A stretch of 64,000 bases of DNA from an uncultured Ruminococcus sp. GTDB taxonomy: Bacteria; Bacillota; Clostridia; Oscillospirales; Acutalibacteraceae. The notes beneath the pieces were generated by a model, which ran no database searches, was not told the DNA's origin, and saw nothing but the letters and a program-made list of their open reading frames with translations. The first letter of the stretch is position 1. Each line of letters starts with the position of its first letter. The position numbers were made by a program, and so were the translations under genes. The stretch covers positions 1 to 64,000 of the forward strand of contig CACYSI010000004.1 in NCBI GenBank assembly GCA_902776975.1. The letters run 5' to 3'. Below, in pieces: positions 8,677-17,814 of this stretch.

Positions 8677-10404
8677 TTATACTTCGGGACCTTTATAATC
8701 TATGCACAACATCGTCAGATCATCGAACTGCTCAGCGTCTTTGACAAAGCCGTCAACAGCGGCGCGAACATTTTTCAATATATCCTCGGGCTTAGCGCCG
8801 AGATCGGAGTTCAGCGCCTCAAGCATACGATCGGTGCCGAAGAGCTCGTCGTTGGCGTCGGTCGCCTCGGGTACGCCGTCGGTATACAGGAACAGCTTAG
8901 CGCCGGGCTTGAGCTGCATCTCGTACTCCTTGTATCTGACGCCGTCCATGCCGCCGATAACAAATCCGTGTTTATCTTTATACAGCTCAAACTTGCCGTC
9001 CGCCTGCATGAGCGCGGGGTATTCATGTCCCGCGTTTGAAGCTACCAGCTTACCGGTAGACAGATCAAGTATACCGAGCCATACGGTAACGAACATATCC
9101 TCACGGTTGTTCGAGCAAATAGCCGCGTTGGTATCGGTCAGGATCTGCGACGGAGATTTGCCCATCTTCGCGTTATTGGCAAGAATGATCCTCGACGCCA
9201 TCATAAACAGCGCCGCGGGCACGCCCTTACCGGAGACATCCGCTATGACCATACACAGATGATCGCTGTCGATCAGGAAGAAATCGTAGAAGTCGCCGCC
9301 GACCTCCTTAGCGGGATCCATAGAAGCATAGATGTCGAATTCGGTTTTTTCCGGAAAAGCGGGATAGATACTCGGCAGCATGTTAGCCTGTATCCTTGTC
9401 GCGACAGACAGCTCGGTACTGATACGCTGTTTTTCTGCCGTGATCTTAGTCAGATTTTCCTCAAAATCCTTAATATCTCGTTCCATATCCGCCATTACAA
9501 GACTCAGATTCTCTACCTCGTCGCCTGTCCGGATATTCAATCTGGAGAAATGATCGGCATCCTTATTGCCTTTTCGGCGATCCTCTACATAGCTCTCCGC
9601 TGCCTGAGCGATCTCGTTGATGGGATTGACCAGAGTCTTCTTCATACGCCTTGTCATTATGATCGCTACTATATTTACGAGAATTATCATTGATATGAAG
9701 AATATGAGCGAAAACGTCTTCATACCGTTGGCGACATTCTTGAGATATATTTCAGAAAGGACATATGCTACGACCTCTCCCTTATCATTCTTTATCGGAG
9801 CGCCGCTGCTGCACAACCAACCGTATTTCTTAACATTCTCTATGATGTAATCTTCTTTCTCGCCGGTAAAGCTAAGTAACTTATCTCTCTCTCTTTCGCC
9901 TAAGAGATCCCAATCCAGCGGCATTACACAGGTTTCGGGATCTTCGTCCAGATCGACCATATATATCAGCGCGCTATGCTCGGGATCGTACGTTGCCAGA
10001 TAGATGTCTTCGATATCTACAGCGTTCCCCAAACTTTCAAGCACCTTATGTATCTCCTTAAAATCCTCACGTTTTGTATAGTGTGAGAAGCGTTCACGGT
10101 ATTCCGGAGTGTATACCTGCTCTCTCTCGGCGTCTGTCATCGCGCGGAAGTCAGCCATTATGCTATTAGTAAGCTTTTCAACATTATCGTTATCCTTCAG
10201 TATCTCGCAGGCGCTTTTTGAGATATTGTACGCCTCTGTGATATACTGATGTACCAACGCGTAGGTATAGGCTCCGAGACCGATGATCAAGGCGGCAACG
10301 CCCAAAACGATAGCGCCTATGATCGTGCTTCTGAAGGTTTTGGAAGCGAGAGAGTAATGCTGCTTTTCGAGCTTACTCATCTCTCTGATGGATTTTTTTG
10401 GCAT
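8677..10404 (-). CDS. Membrane-anchored SpoIIE-type PP2C serine phosphatase with HAMP domain
   Basis: About 575 residues. Two membrane helices (about 23-50 and 230-252) enclose an extracytoplasmic sensor-like region, followed by HAMP, a coiled linker and a C-terminal PP2C/SpoIIE phosphatase domain. Metal-binding motifs are GGDFYDFF, DVSGKGVPAALFM, NAGHEYPAL and LYTDGVPEA. Family members dephosphorylate anti-anti-sigma factors or similar phosphoproteins; the partner is not in this window. The start is set at ATG 10404 because AGGAGG lies just before it; a longer frame would run into the branching-enzyme gene. It follows that gene by 47 bases, so the two are probably cotranscribed. Confidence 0.85.
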   Translation of the reverse strand: MPKKSIREMSKLEKQHYSLASKTFRSTIIGAIVLGVAALIIGLGAYTYALVHQYITEAYNISKSACEILKDNDNVEKLTNSIMADFRAMTDAEREQVYTPEYRERFSHYTKREDFKEIHKVLESLGNAVDIEDIYLATYDPEHSALIYMVDLDEDPETCVMPLDWDLLGERERDKLLSFTGEKEDYIIENVKKYGWLCSSGAPIKNDKGEVVAYVLSEIYLKNVANGMKTFSLIFFISMIILVNIVAIIMTRRMKKTLVNPINEIAQAAESYVEDRRKGNKDADHFSRLNIRTGDEVENLSLVMADMERDIKDFEENLTKITAEKQRISTELSVATRIQANMLPSIYPAFPEKTEFDIYASMDPAKEVGGDFYDFFLIDSDHLCMVIADVSGKGVPAALFMMASRIILANNAKMGKSPSQILTDTNAAICSNNREDMFVTVWLGILDLSTGKLVASNAGHEYPALMQADGKFELYKDKHGFVIGGMDGVRYKEYEMQLKPGAKLFLYTDGVPEATDANDELFGTDRMLEALNSDLGAKPEDILKNVRAAVDGFVKDAEQFDDLTMLCIDYKGPEV

Positions 10405-10451
10405 ATTATACCTCCTCTTAGCTTTTAGAAAAACTGTTTTAAAATACAGCT

Positions 10452-12350
10452 TTATAACGGCAGCTTGATGATAACCGACTCGAAAGGTCTGAGTCCGTAG
10501 CTGAGACGGTACGGCTTGCCGTCGCACCACGAATATTCGCAACGCATAACGGGATAACCTCCCAGCTCTTCGGGCCCGCCCTGTCCGGGTATGAAATCAT
10601 ATGTACTGAATATCCTTGTATACTCGCCGTCTACCGGTACTCCGCAGGAGTAGCCGCCGTGGTGCCACGGTGAGAAATTGCATATCACCAGAACGGCGCC
10701 GCTGTAGTTCCAAGGATTTTTACGAATATAGCCGATGACGTTGGCATCCGCAAAGTCCTTGGTCACCCACTCAAAGGTAGCGCTGTCCTTAGAGTCGCTG
10801 TAAAGGGTCGGGGTCTCTTTGTATACAGAGAGCAAGCGTCTGACGGTCAGCATAACATCCCTGTGCCCGGGATCGTCGATAAGACGCCGGTCAAGCGACT
10901 TTCCGAAGTCCCACTCGGAATCCTGCGCGAAGTCCAGCCCCATGAACAACAGTTTTTTGCCCGGGAAGGTGAACTGGAAGGCATACAGAGCCTTTACCGA
11001 AGCGAGCTTATCTTCATAACTGCCGAAAAGCCTGTCTGTTATCGAACCTTTGCCGACATTCACCTCATCATGCGAAAGTACGAGGATGAAGTTCTCCGAA
11101 AACGCGTAATCGGGGATATGCGTCAGCTCGCCGTGATGATAACGGCGCTCATGAAAGTCATACGACAGATATTTTAAGGTATCATACATCCAGCCCATGT
11201 TCCACTTAAGGGTGAAGCCGAGTCCGCCGATATGCACGTCGTTGGTGATACCGCGCTCTATAGAAGAGTCCTCAGCCATGAGATATCCCTTTGTGCGCTG
11301 GGTAAGCTCACTGTTTATCTGCTTTAAGAAATCAGTGCTCTCGAGATTGATATGACCGCCGTGGATGTTCGGACGCCACTCGGAGCGGCTGAAATCCGCG
11401 TACTGCATCGCCGCTACGGCGTCAACGCGCAGGGCGTCGATATGAAACTCATTTATCCAGTAAAACGCACTTGAGATCAGGAACGAACGCACCTCGGGCT
11501 TACCGTGATCAAAGGCGTATGTGCCCCAGATCGGGAACTCGGCTCTGAGTGGATCGGCAGACTCATAAAGCGGAGTGCCGTCAAAGCGTCCCAGCGCGAA
11601 ATCATCCTTGGGAAAATGCGCCGGCACCCAGTCGAGGATGACTCCTATCCCCCGCTGATGCAGTGTATCTATCATATATCTGAGATCATTAGGCGCGCCG
11701 TAGCGCGAGGTCGGAGCAAAATAGCCGGTGACCTGATATCCCCACGATGGATCGAAAGGATACTCACAAATGCCCATAAGCTCAACATGAGTATATCCCA
11801 TATACGAAACATAGTCGGCAAGCTGATCTCCCAGCTCACGATAGTTCATGAAGCCGTCGGGATCGTCCTCGTCCTTATACTCCTTTTTCCATGAGCCGAG
11901 ATGCACCTCGTATATCGCCATCGGTCTGTCTATGACCGCGGTGTTATCGACATCCGCCATATAATCGGAGTCGTTCCACTTATATCCGCGCAGAGAACAT
12001 ACAACAGAGCCGTTATCGGGTCTGAGCTGATATCTGAATGAGTACGGGTCGCTCTTGTATCTCTTGACTCCGTCAGCGCCTGTTATCGCGTAGCGATAGA
12101 CGTCTCCGCTCTTGATCTGAGGTATAAAGACCTCCCAGATACCGTCCGCAGAGCGCTCCATAGGTATCTCTCGGTCGGGCTCTTCTGTCTCGCATACCAC
12201 GCTTACTGCCTGCGCGTTAGGCGCCCACAGCACAAAGCGAGTGCCTTTTACGTCATTTTCGGTGACGATATGCGCGCCCATCTTCTTATATACCTCATAG
12301 CTCGTCCCCTGTCGGAACAGATAATTGTCTACGTCCGTGAAAAAGCCCAT
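10452..12350 (-). CDS. glgB: 1,4-alpha-glucan branching enzyme
   Basis: About 632 residues, normal for a GH13_9 branching enzyme. It cuts alpha-1,4 glucan and rejoins the fragment by an alpha-1,6 bond during glycogen synthesis in the cytoplasm. An N-terminal CBM48-like beta domain (GTRFVLWAPNAQAVSVV) precedes the TIM barrel with region I VPAHFP, the nucleophile region DALRVDAVAAM, the acid/base glutamate in MAEDSS, and LSHDEV. ATG 12350 follows AAGGGGAG at good spacing; an earlier in-frame ATG lacks a site. No other glycogen genes are nearby. The neighbours are rmuC upstream and the PP2C phosphatase downstream. Confidence 0.95.
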   Translation of the reverse strand: MGFFTDVDNYLFRQGTSYEVYKKMGAHIVTENDVKGTRFVLWAPNAQAVSVVCETEEPDREIPMERSADGIWEVFIPQIKSGDVYRYAITGADGVKRYKSDPYSFRYQLRPDNGSVVCSLRGYKWNDSDYMADVDNTAVIDRPMAIYEVHLGSWKKEYKDEDDPDGFMNYRELGDQLADYVSYMGYTHVELMGICEYPFDPSWGYQVTGYFAPTSRYGAPNDLRYMIDTLHQRGIGVILDWVPAHFPKDDFALGRFDGTPLYESADPLRAEFPIWGTYAFDHGKPEVRSFLISSAFYWINEFHIDALRVDAVAAMQYADFSRSEWRPNIHGGHINLESTDFLKQINSELTQRTKGYLMAEDSSIERGITNDVHIGGLGFTLKWNMGWMYDTLKYLSYDFHERRYHHGELTHIPDYAFSENFILVLSHDEVNVGKGSITDRLFGSYEDKLASVKALYAFQFTFPGKKLLFMGLDFAQDSEWDFGKSLDRRLIDDPGHRDVMLTVRRLLSVYKETPTLYSDSKDSATFEWVTKDFADANVIGYIRKNPWNYSGAVLVICNFSPWHHGGYSCGVPVDGEYTRIFSTYDFIPGQGGPEELGGYPVMRCEYSWCDGKPYRLSYGLRPFESVIIKLPL

Positions 12351-12388
12351 ATCGATCTCCCCTTGGCTGCGGTCAAAACTCACAACAC

Positions 12389-12514
12389 CTATTCAAGATA
12401 TAATAAACCACAAATGATCCCCCATGTCAATACCAAAAGTATCGGCACGAGGGATTTGATCAGGATATATTTAAAGAACTTATCAAGATCAGTCTTCGCC
12501 CTCGGTATAGTCAT
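12389..12514 (-). CDS. Candidate 41-residue single-span membrane protein
   Basis: A short frame begins inside the last codons of rmuC (ATG at 12514, frame shifted relative to rmuC) and ends at TAG 12389-12391. The peptide has a basic, polar first half and then one hydrophobic helix (VPILLVLTWGIICGLLYL). There is no clear ribosome binding site, so translation would depend on coupling to rmuC. Its 3' half overlaps a possible glgB promoter. It is not recognised as a family. The orderly positive-inside helix argues for a real gene, its small size against. Confidence 0.4.
   Translation of the reverse strand: MTIPRAKTDLDKFFKYILIKSLVPILLVLTWGIICGLLYLE
12402..12430 (-). promoter_or_regulatory. Possible glgB promoter
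   Basis: Perfect TTGACA (12425-12430), 17-base spacer, weaker TTTATT (12402-12407) on the minus strand, about 50 bases before glgB. It lies inside the candidate small membrane-protein frame, so one of the two calls may be chance. Confidence 0.45.
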
Positions 12515-13802
12515 CTACGGTCGAAAAGTAGGCGCTTACCGGAGTATCGTTGCTCTCGACGGCGCTCAGCTTGCGTGTGATCTGGCGAGTGCGCACACCC
12601 ACGAGCTTGTCAAGCTCCTTATTAGCCTGATCGAGCTTAGTCTGAGTCGCGACAAGAACGCTGTTAAAGGTCTCAAACTCCTTTTTGACTGAGCCTAAGA
12701 GGTTCCATACCTCGGCAGAGCGCTTCTGCACGGCGAGGGTCTTGAAGCCCATCTGTATCGAATTGAGCAGAGCCGCCATGGTAGAAGGCCCTGCGATATT
12801 TACCTTATACTCCCTCTGCAACACCTCGACCATACCGCGGTTGACTACCTCGCTGTACAAGCCCTCAAACGGCAGGAACATCACCGCGAACTCGGTAGTG
12901 TTAGGCGGGTCGATATACTTATCTCTGATATCCTTAGCCTCGCCGCGGATAGTCTTGATAAGCGTCTTAGCCGCAGCGTCCACAGCTTCTTTTGATCCGC
13001 TGTCATACGCGTCACGCAGGGCTGAGTAGGTATCGCCGGGGAACTTGCTGTCTATAGGCAGGTATATAAAGCCGTCGTCGCGGGCGGGGAGCTTGACAGC
13101 GAACTCGACCACATCGCGGGAGCCTTTTTTGGTAGCTACATTGGTATCGTACTGATCGGGGGTCAGTATCTCCTCCAGGATACCCGCGAGCTGTATCTCG
13201 CCCACTATACCGCGAGTCTTGACGTTAGAAAGCACCTTTTTGAGGTCGCCTACGCCCACGGCGAGGTTCTGCATCTCGCCGAGTCCCTTGTAGACCTGCT
13301 CGAGTCGCTCGCTGACTAAGGCGAAGCTCCGGTTCATCTTCTCTTCAAGAGTCTTTTGCAGCTTTTCGTCAACGGTAGCGCGCATCTCGGCGAGCTGCTT
13401 GTTATTATCCTCGCGGATATCATCGAGCTTGCGCTCCATGGTTCGTCTGATATTCTCGAGCTTCTGCTCGTTTTCAAGCGAAAATGTCTTGAGTCTGTCT
13501 TCAAAATGACTGAGCTTTTCACTCTGAGCGGTAGAAAAGCCCTGCTGGTTGGTCGCTATCATGTCGCCCATGTTCTTGACGGCGTTCTGAGTAGAGTTAG
13601 TAAGCTCCGAGCGCAGCGACGCTATGGAGTCGGCGGTATTCTTGGCGGCGGTGTTGTTCGAATTGAGCAGCTCTGTCCTGAGCACGGACAGCTCCTCGCT
13701 CGTCGCCTTATCCTTCTTGGGGATTATCACTATAGCCGCTGCCGAGACAACTATCGCGATGACAGCAAGCAGGGCAAGTATTATGAACTGATATGTTTCC
13801 AT
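12489..13802 (-). CDS. rmuC: RmuC-family DNA recombination protein
   Basis: About 437 residues. An N-terminal membrane helix (TYQFIILALLAVIAIVV) is followed by a long coiled coil (about 40-180) and a C-terminal RmuC domain with a PD-(D/E)XK-like core (LPIDSKFPGDTY). RmuC proteins limit DNA inversions at short inverted repeats in E. coli; the biochemical activity is thought to be nucleolytic. ATG 13802 is preceded by GAGGTG; an upstream start lacks a site. A strong promoter lies at 13831-13860. Confidence 0.9.
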   Translation of the reverse strand: METYQFIILALLAVIAIVVSAAAIVIIPKKDKATSEELSVLRTELLNSNNTAAKNTADSIASLRSELTNSTQNAVKNMGDMIATNQQGFSTAQSEKLSHFEDRLKTFSLENEQKLENIRRTMERKLDDIREDNNKQLAEMRATVDEKLQKTLEEKMNRSFALVSERLEQVYKGLGEMQNLAVGVGDLKKVLSNVKTRGIVGEIQLAGILEEILTPDQYDTNVATKKGSRDVVEFAVKLPARDDGFIYLPIDSKFPGDTYSALRDAYDSGSKEAVDAAAKTLIKTIRGEAKDIRDKYIDPPNTTEFAVMFLPFEGLYSEVVNRGMVEVLQREYKVNIAGPSTMAALLNSIQMGFKTLAVQKRSAEVWNLLGSVKKEFETFNSVLVATQTKLDQANKELDKLVGVRTRQITRKLSAVESNDTPVSAYFSTVDDYTEGED

Positions 13803-13830
13803 ACGGCACCTCGTACAATATAATGTGTAT

Positions 13831-13860
13831 ATTGTAGCATTTAACACCGTATATTGTCAA
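13831..13860 (-). promoter_or_regulatory. rmuC promoter
   Basis: TTGACA (13855-13860), 18-base spacer and TACAAT (13831-13836) on the minus strand, about 30 bases before the rmuC start. Confidence 0.75.
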
Positions 13861-13878
13861 TCGAACACCTGATTTTAC

Positions 13879-14802
13879 TCAAATAAAATCCGTTCGGATA
13901 GTCTTAAGGCACTCCCGGGGAGAGTATACAAAGCTGTCGATATGGCCTTGATCTATGAAATATTCGGGTACAGAGGGCTTATGCTCCTCATAAAAGCTGT
14001 CTATTATTATCAGCTTGATCTTCATCTTTTCGGGTATGACGCTCTTGATGAACACGGCGGCTGTATCGCCTGTCTCAAGATTATCCTTGAGCTCGGCTAA
14101 GCCCGCGAGATTAGGCGTGAGCTCTACAAAAGCGCCGTAGTTCTCGACAGAGCGAATAACTCCCGTCACGGTATCCCCTACCTTGAAGCGCGCGGCGTTC
14201 TCTGTCCATGTGCCGAGCAGCTCCTTATGGCTGAGGGTTATGCGCGAGCCTACCTTGGACTTGATCACCGCGTGTATATCCATACCGACCTCAAATCTCT
14301 CATCGGGATGCTCGATACGCGAGACTGATACAGTATCTATCGGCATCAGCGCTACGACCCCGCAGCCTATGTCGCAGAACACGCCGAAAGGCTCAATATG
14401 CGAGACTCTCGCGGGTATGACGTCGCCGGGGACAAGGGATGATATGTAAGCGGACAGGCATCTGCGCTGAGCCTCGGTTCTTGAGAGCAGAGCGGTAAGT
14501 CTGCCCTCGTCATCGGTGAAAATATCCTTGACAACAAAGCACACCGTACGACCCACACGGGAAATGATAGCTATATCGCGCACCGTGCCCTCGCTTATCC
14601 CCAGCGCGCCCTCCTCACGCGGGATGACGCCCCTCATACACGGCAGAGGTACTATCAGGTTGTGTCCTCTGTCGCAAACAGCGGCTTTAGCCTCCAATAT
14701 GATCCCGCTCTCCATAGCCCTGTACATCATCTCACATGAGCTCAGATATGAGATATTCTCGGCGGTATCGATCCTTAAGCCTTCAGGCAGAAAAGAAGTC
14801 AT
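13879..14802 (-). CDS. S1-domain RNA-binding protein
   Basis: About 307 residues with at least two S1-type OB folds. One lies near 115-185 (GDVIPARVSHIEPFGVFCDI, then HPDERFEVGMDIHAVI), the other near 200-260 (VGDTVTGVIRSVENYGAFVEL). Such proteins bind RNA or ribosomes; it is shorter than ribosomal protein S1 and its role is not known. ATG 14802 is chosen because AGGAGG lies 7-8 bases upstream. It runs toward the rmuC promoter. Confidence 0.8.
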   Translation of the reverse strand: MTSFLPEGLRIDTAENISYLSSCEMMYRAMESGIILEAKAAVCDRGHNLIVPLPCMRGVIPREEGALGISEGTVRDIAIISRVGRTVCFVVKDIFTDDEGRLTALLSRTEAQRRCLSAYISSLVPGDVIPARVSHIEPFGVFCDIGCGVVALMPIDTVSVSRIEHPDERFEVGMDIHAVIKSKVGSRITLSHKELLGTWTENAARFKVGDTVTGVIRSVENYGAFVELTPNLAGLAELKDNLETGDTAAVFIKSVIPEKMKIKLIIIDSFYEEHKPSVPEYFIDQGHIDSFVYSPRECLKTIRTDFI

Positions 14803-15039
14803 CTGCAGCCTCCTGTACTTTAGCGAACCGTGCTTTGAGAACCTATCAGTCAAGTAAAACCATCAAAACACAGCCGCTTTATCATGCTATAATCTATGAG
14901 CGGACATAGTTAAATATGACGAATTTTCAGATAGTTTACAGATAACTATTGAAAAATACCGCCCGATATATTAGAATAAAATAGCAAAAACAAAGTCGGC
15001 ACAGCGGCAACAGCGCATATGCCGGCGGGAAGGAAAAAT
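14803..15039. other. Divergent intergenic region
   Basis: This separates the minus-strand S1 gene from the plus-strand cyclophilin pair. It holds the cyclophilin promoter (14949-14977). I could not assign a convincing promoter for the S1 gene, and I see no small gene. Confidence 0.5.
14949..14977 (+). promoter_or_regulatory. Promoter of the cyclophilin pair
   Basis: TTGAAA (14949-14954), 17-base spacer and TAGAAT (14972-14977), about 60 bases before the first cyclophilin start. Confidence 0.7.
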
Positions 15040-15795
15040 ATGAAACGTATTTTAACAATCATCCTCTGCGTACTGCTGGTCGCGTCCGTTACGGCGGGCT
15101 GCAACAAAAAGGTAGTAGGCTCAGGAACGACCGAATCATCAACAAAATCAGAAGCGACACAGCCCGCTAAGACAGCAGAAACAGCTGATTATCAGCCAAA
15201 ATCAACTGACGCGCTGCTCAGCATCAACGACGTTCCCAAGCAGAATCTCGACGCCGCTGACGCCGAGTATCAGAAAAAAGCTCCCGAGAACGGTGAAGAG
15301 GTAGCCGTTGTTCACACCAACTACGGCGATATCTCTTTCAAGTTCTTCCCCGAGGTGGCTCCCATGGCGGTGACCTCCTTCAAGGCGCTCGCCAAGGCAG
15401 GCAGATATGACGCCACTATTTTCCACCGTGTCACCGCTCCTGCGACAGACAACGGAATGGGTGTCATTCAGGGCGGAGATTATACCAACTTCAACGGCAC
15501 CGGCGGCGGGTCCGCGTACGGCGAAGAATACGATATCGAGATATCCGATTATCTCTCCAATATCGAGGGCTCGGTCGCTATGGCTAAAACAAATATGCCT
15601 AAGTCCATCGGTTCACAGTTTTACATCAATTATACCAACAACAACTTTCTTGACGGCGGCTATACGGTTTTCGGTCAGGTGTTTGAAGGCATGGATGTTG
15701 TCAACGAAATAGCTAAAGTGAAGGTCGACTCAAGCAGAAAGCCCGTCAAGGACGTTGTAGTCGAAAGTATAGAGATCGTTCCTTATGCAAAATAA
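15040..15795 (+). CDS. Lipoprotein cyclophilin-type peptidyl-prolyl isomerase 1
   Basis: About 251 residues. A lipoprotein signal with VTAGC lipobox (Cys near 23) and a Ser/Thr-rich linker precede a cyclophilin domain. It would assist folding of exported proteins outside the membrane. The catalytic Arg is in FHRV, and the QGGDYTNFNGTGGG and GSQFYIN strands are present. Two departures stand out: an insertion of several residues after FHRV where the paralogue has IDKFMIQGG, and Tyr where human CypA has His126. ATG 15040 follows GGAAGGA. The gene overlaps its paralogue by 11 bases, so the two form one transcript from 14949. Confidence 0.88.
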   Translation: MKRILTIILCVLLVASVTAGCNKKVVGSGTTESSTKSEATQPAKTAETADYQPKSTDALLSINDVPKQNLDAADAEYQKKAPENGEEVAVVHTNYGDISFKFFPEVAPMAVTSFKALAKAGRYDATIFHRVTAPATDNGMGVIQGGDYTNFNGTGGGSAYGEEYDIEISDYLSNIEGSVAMAKTNMPKSIGSQFYINYTNNNFLDGGYTVFGQVFEGMDVVNEIAKVKVDSSRKPVKDVVVESIEIVPYAK

Positions 15796-16468
15796 TGGCT
15801 TTACAGGTCATAAAAAACTTTTTACATTAATCATTTCTGTCATAATAATCGCAGCCGCTTTAGTCGGATGCAACGGCAAGGAGGTATATTTAATGGCGTT
15901 ATCGGGAAGTTATACAAATATCAACGATGTACCCAAGGCAAATCTGGACGCTGTTGACGCGGATTATCAGCTCAGAGAGCCCTCAAAGGGAGATACTGTC
16001 GCGACTGTCCGCACCAACTACGGCGATATCTCGCTCAGATTCTTCCCCGAGGCCGCTCCGTTGGCGGTAAACAACTTCATCGCTCTGGCAAAGGCGGAAA
16101 AGTATAATAATACCATCTTCCATCGAGTCATCGACAAATTCATGATACAGGGCGGAGACTATACAAACTTCAACGGTACAGGCGGCGAATCCATCTACGG
16201 TGAAGAATTCGATCTCGAGATCTCAAAGCATCTCCATAATATCGAGGGAGCTGTAGCCATGGCTAACCGCGGTCCCGGCACAAACGGCTCGCAGTTCTAC
16301 ATCAATCAGGTGGACAACGGCTATCTCGACGGCGGCTACACCGTATTCGCTCAGGTATATGACGGCATGGACGTGGTAAACGATATAGCGGCGGTCAAGA
16401 CCGACTATAACGACAAGCCCGTCAGCGACGTCATGATCGAGAGCGTGGAGATTTACAGCTACGAATAA
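15785..16468 (+). CDS. Lipoprotein cyclophilin-type peptidyl-prolyl isomerase 2
   Basis: 227 residues. A signal peptide with ALVGC lipobox (Cys near 29) is followed by a cyclophilin domain with FHRVIDKFMIQGGDY, MANRGPGTNGSQFYIN and FAQVYDGMDVV. The Tyr-for-His change is shared with the upstream copy, and the lead-in NINDVP.ANLDA.DA.YQ is shared too, so these are tandem duplicates. The start overlaps the end of the first gene and has only a weak site. A second ATG at 15893 has an excellent AAGGAGG and would give a 191-residue form without signal or lipobox. Both forms may exist. Confidence 0.88.
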   Translation: MQNNGFTGHKKLFTLIISVIIIAAALVGCNGKEVYLMALSGSYTNINDVPKANLDAVDADYQLREPSKGDTVATVRTNYGDISLRFFPEAAPLAVNNFIALAKAEKYNNTIFHRVIDKFMIQGGDYTNFNGTGGESIYGEEFDLEISKHLHNIEGAVAMANRGPGTNGSQFYINQVDNGYLDGGYTVFAQVYDGMDVVNDIAAVKTDYNDKPVSDVMIESVEIYSYE

Positions 16469-16473
16469 TCATA

Positions 16474-16506
16474 CAAGCGCCGCCGGAACAACTCAGGCGG
16501 CGCTTG
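16474..16506 (+). terminator. Hairpin after the cyclophilin pair
   Basis: A perfect 11-bp GC-rich stem (16474-16484 with 16496-16506) 5 bases past the stop. The following T-run is weak (TTAT), so it may terminate inefficiently or protect the 3' end. Confidence 0.65.
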
Positions 16507-16602
16507 TTATAGACGGTATCATACGCCGATAACTCCCGGTTGGGGCATTTATATACAGGTACACGAGCCTGTGAGTTCAGCGGCTTAAAAGAGGGGCAGC
16601 AT

Positions 16603-17775
16603 ATGAAATGTACAAACTGCGGTACACAACTGAAGGAAGGCGCGAGGCTCTGCGAACAGTGCGGAACTCCGGTCGATCCGCGACAGGTGCGCCGGCAGAG
16701 CGACGACAGTTATCATAGGGACAAAAACAACACTCCCAAACACGGAGGAGCTCATTTTCGCGAGCCTCGGAAAAAGAATAACAAGGCTCCGAGGATAGTA
16801 CTGACTGCTCTGATCGCGACCGCAGCTGCCGCCGTTTGCCTCTTTGTTTTGATCAAAGTGTTTTGTGTGAGCGACACGGAGCTCTCGGATGTGCAGGCAA
16901 GTTTCGTTCGTCCCGCAGAAGCGGTTCAGATACACAGATCCCTCGATGACCCGTCTAATGACAGCATCAAGTTCAAATTTGACGACAGCGATCGAGTACT
17001 CTCCTGTGAATATACGGCTGACGTAATAAAGTACAGCCAAAAATACGAGTACGACGACAGCTCAAAGAAGGTCATCATCAAAACGTCCTACAGGAACCGT
17101 CCCATCTTTACTAAAGTTATCGAATACAGTCGTGTAACGGAGGCAAACAGATTTGAGGATATAGACGGGTACTACATCCGCCTCGGCAGTGATTGCATAG
17201 ACGTCAGACCGACTCAGGCTCCGACCGAACCGACGCAGCCCGCGACCGCGGCGCCAGATATGTCCGATCCCAAGGTGTATAAGGATATATACATTTCTTT
17301 CCTGAAAAACACAAAAACGGCATTTCAATCGGGCAGGCTGTTATATCTCAACAACGACAATATCCCTGAGCTGATACTGGACAGCGCCTCATCGGGTCCG
17401 TCCTATCTCTGCTATCTCAACGGAGGCTCCGTGCAGACCTTTAAAACAGCTCCCGCGCGTGACATTGAGTATTCAAAAAAAGGTGAACTTTTCACAACAG
17501 GTTATGTCAAAAACGGAACAAAAAGCTGGACGCTCTACAGATTTAACGGCAAAAGCGTTTCCGAAGAGCATCACGGCTCCGTGAATAACGGTAACGGCAA
17601 CAACAAAGACAACGAAAACGATAATGCCGTTGAAAACAACGGAGCTTACACTTTAGATGATCAGCCTGTCTCCGCGCAGTACTATGAGTCTTTTCTTGAA
17701 GAACGCAAGCTAAACGGCAGCGTGGATTACTGTCTCAAGGAGAATATGACCGGCTACATCATTGATTTTAAGTAA
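16603..17775 (+). CDS. Zinc-ribbon, single-span membrane protein
   Basis: About 390 residues. An N-terminal zinc ribbon (CTNCGTQLKEGARLCEQCG) lies in the cytoplasm, then a basic stretch and one membrane helix (about 67-90). An extracytoplasmic part follows with a Pro/Thr linker (about 205-225) and an Asn-rich loop near 335. The outer domain resembles no family I can name. Zinc-ribbon plus membrane proteins of this layout are common and uncharacterised in Firmicutes. ATG 16603 follows GAGGGGC; the frame extends upstream without a site. The HAD gene lies 39 bases downstream. Confidence 0.7.
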   Translation: MKCTNCGTQLKEGARLCEQCGTPVDPRQVRRQSDDSYHRDKNNTPKHGGAHFREPRKKNNKAPRIVLTALIATAAAAVCLFVLIKVFCVSDTELSDVQASFVRPAEAVQIHRSLDDPSNDSIKFKFDDSDRVLSCEYTADVIKYSQKYEYDDSSKKVIIKTSYRNRPIFTKVIEYSRVTEANRFEDIDGYYIRLGSDCIDVRPTQAPTEPTQPATAAPDMSDPKVYKDIYISFLKNTKTAFQSGRLLYLNNDNIPELILDSASSGPSYLCYLNGGSVQTFKTAPARDIEYSKKGELFTTGYVKNGTKSWTLYRFNGKSVSEEHHGSVNNGNGNNKDNENDNAVENNGAYTLDDQPVSAQYYESFLEERKLNGSVDYCLKENMTGYIIDFK

Positions 17776-17814
17776 ATCATCTTAATCATAATAAACAGTT
17801 CAAAGGAGTCCGAT

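Noticed and set aside
10405..10542. Longer N-terminus for the PP2C phosphatase
   Set aside because: It would overlap the branching-enzyme gene, lacks a ribosome binding site, and AGGAGG sits in front of the ATG at 10404.
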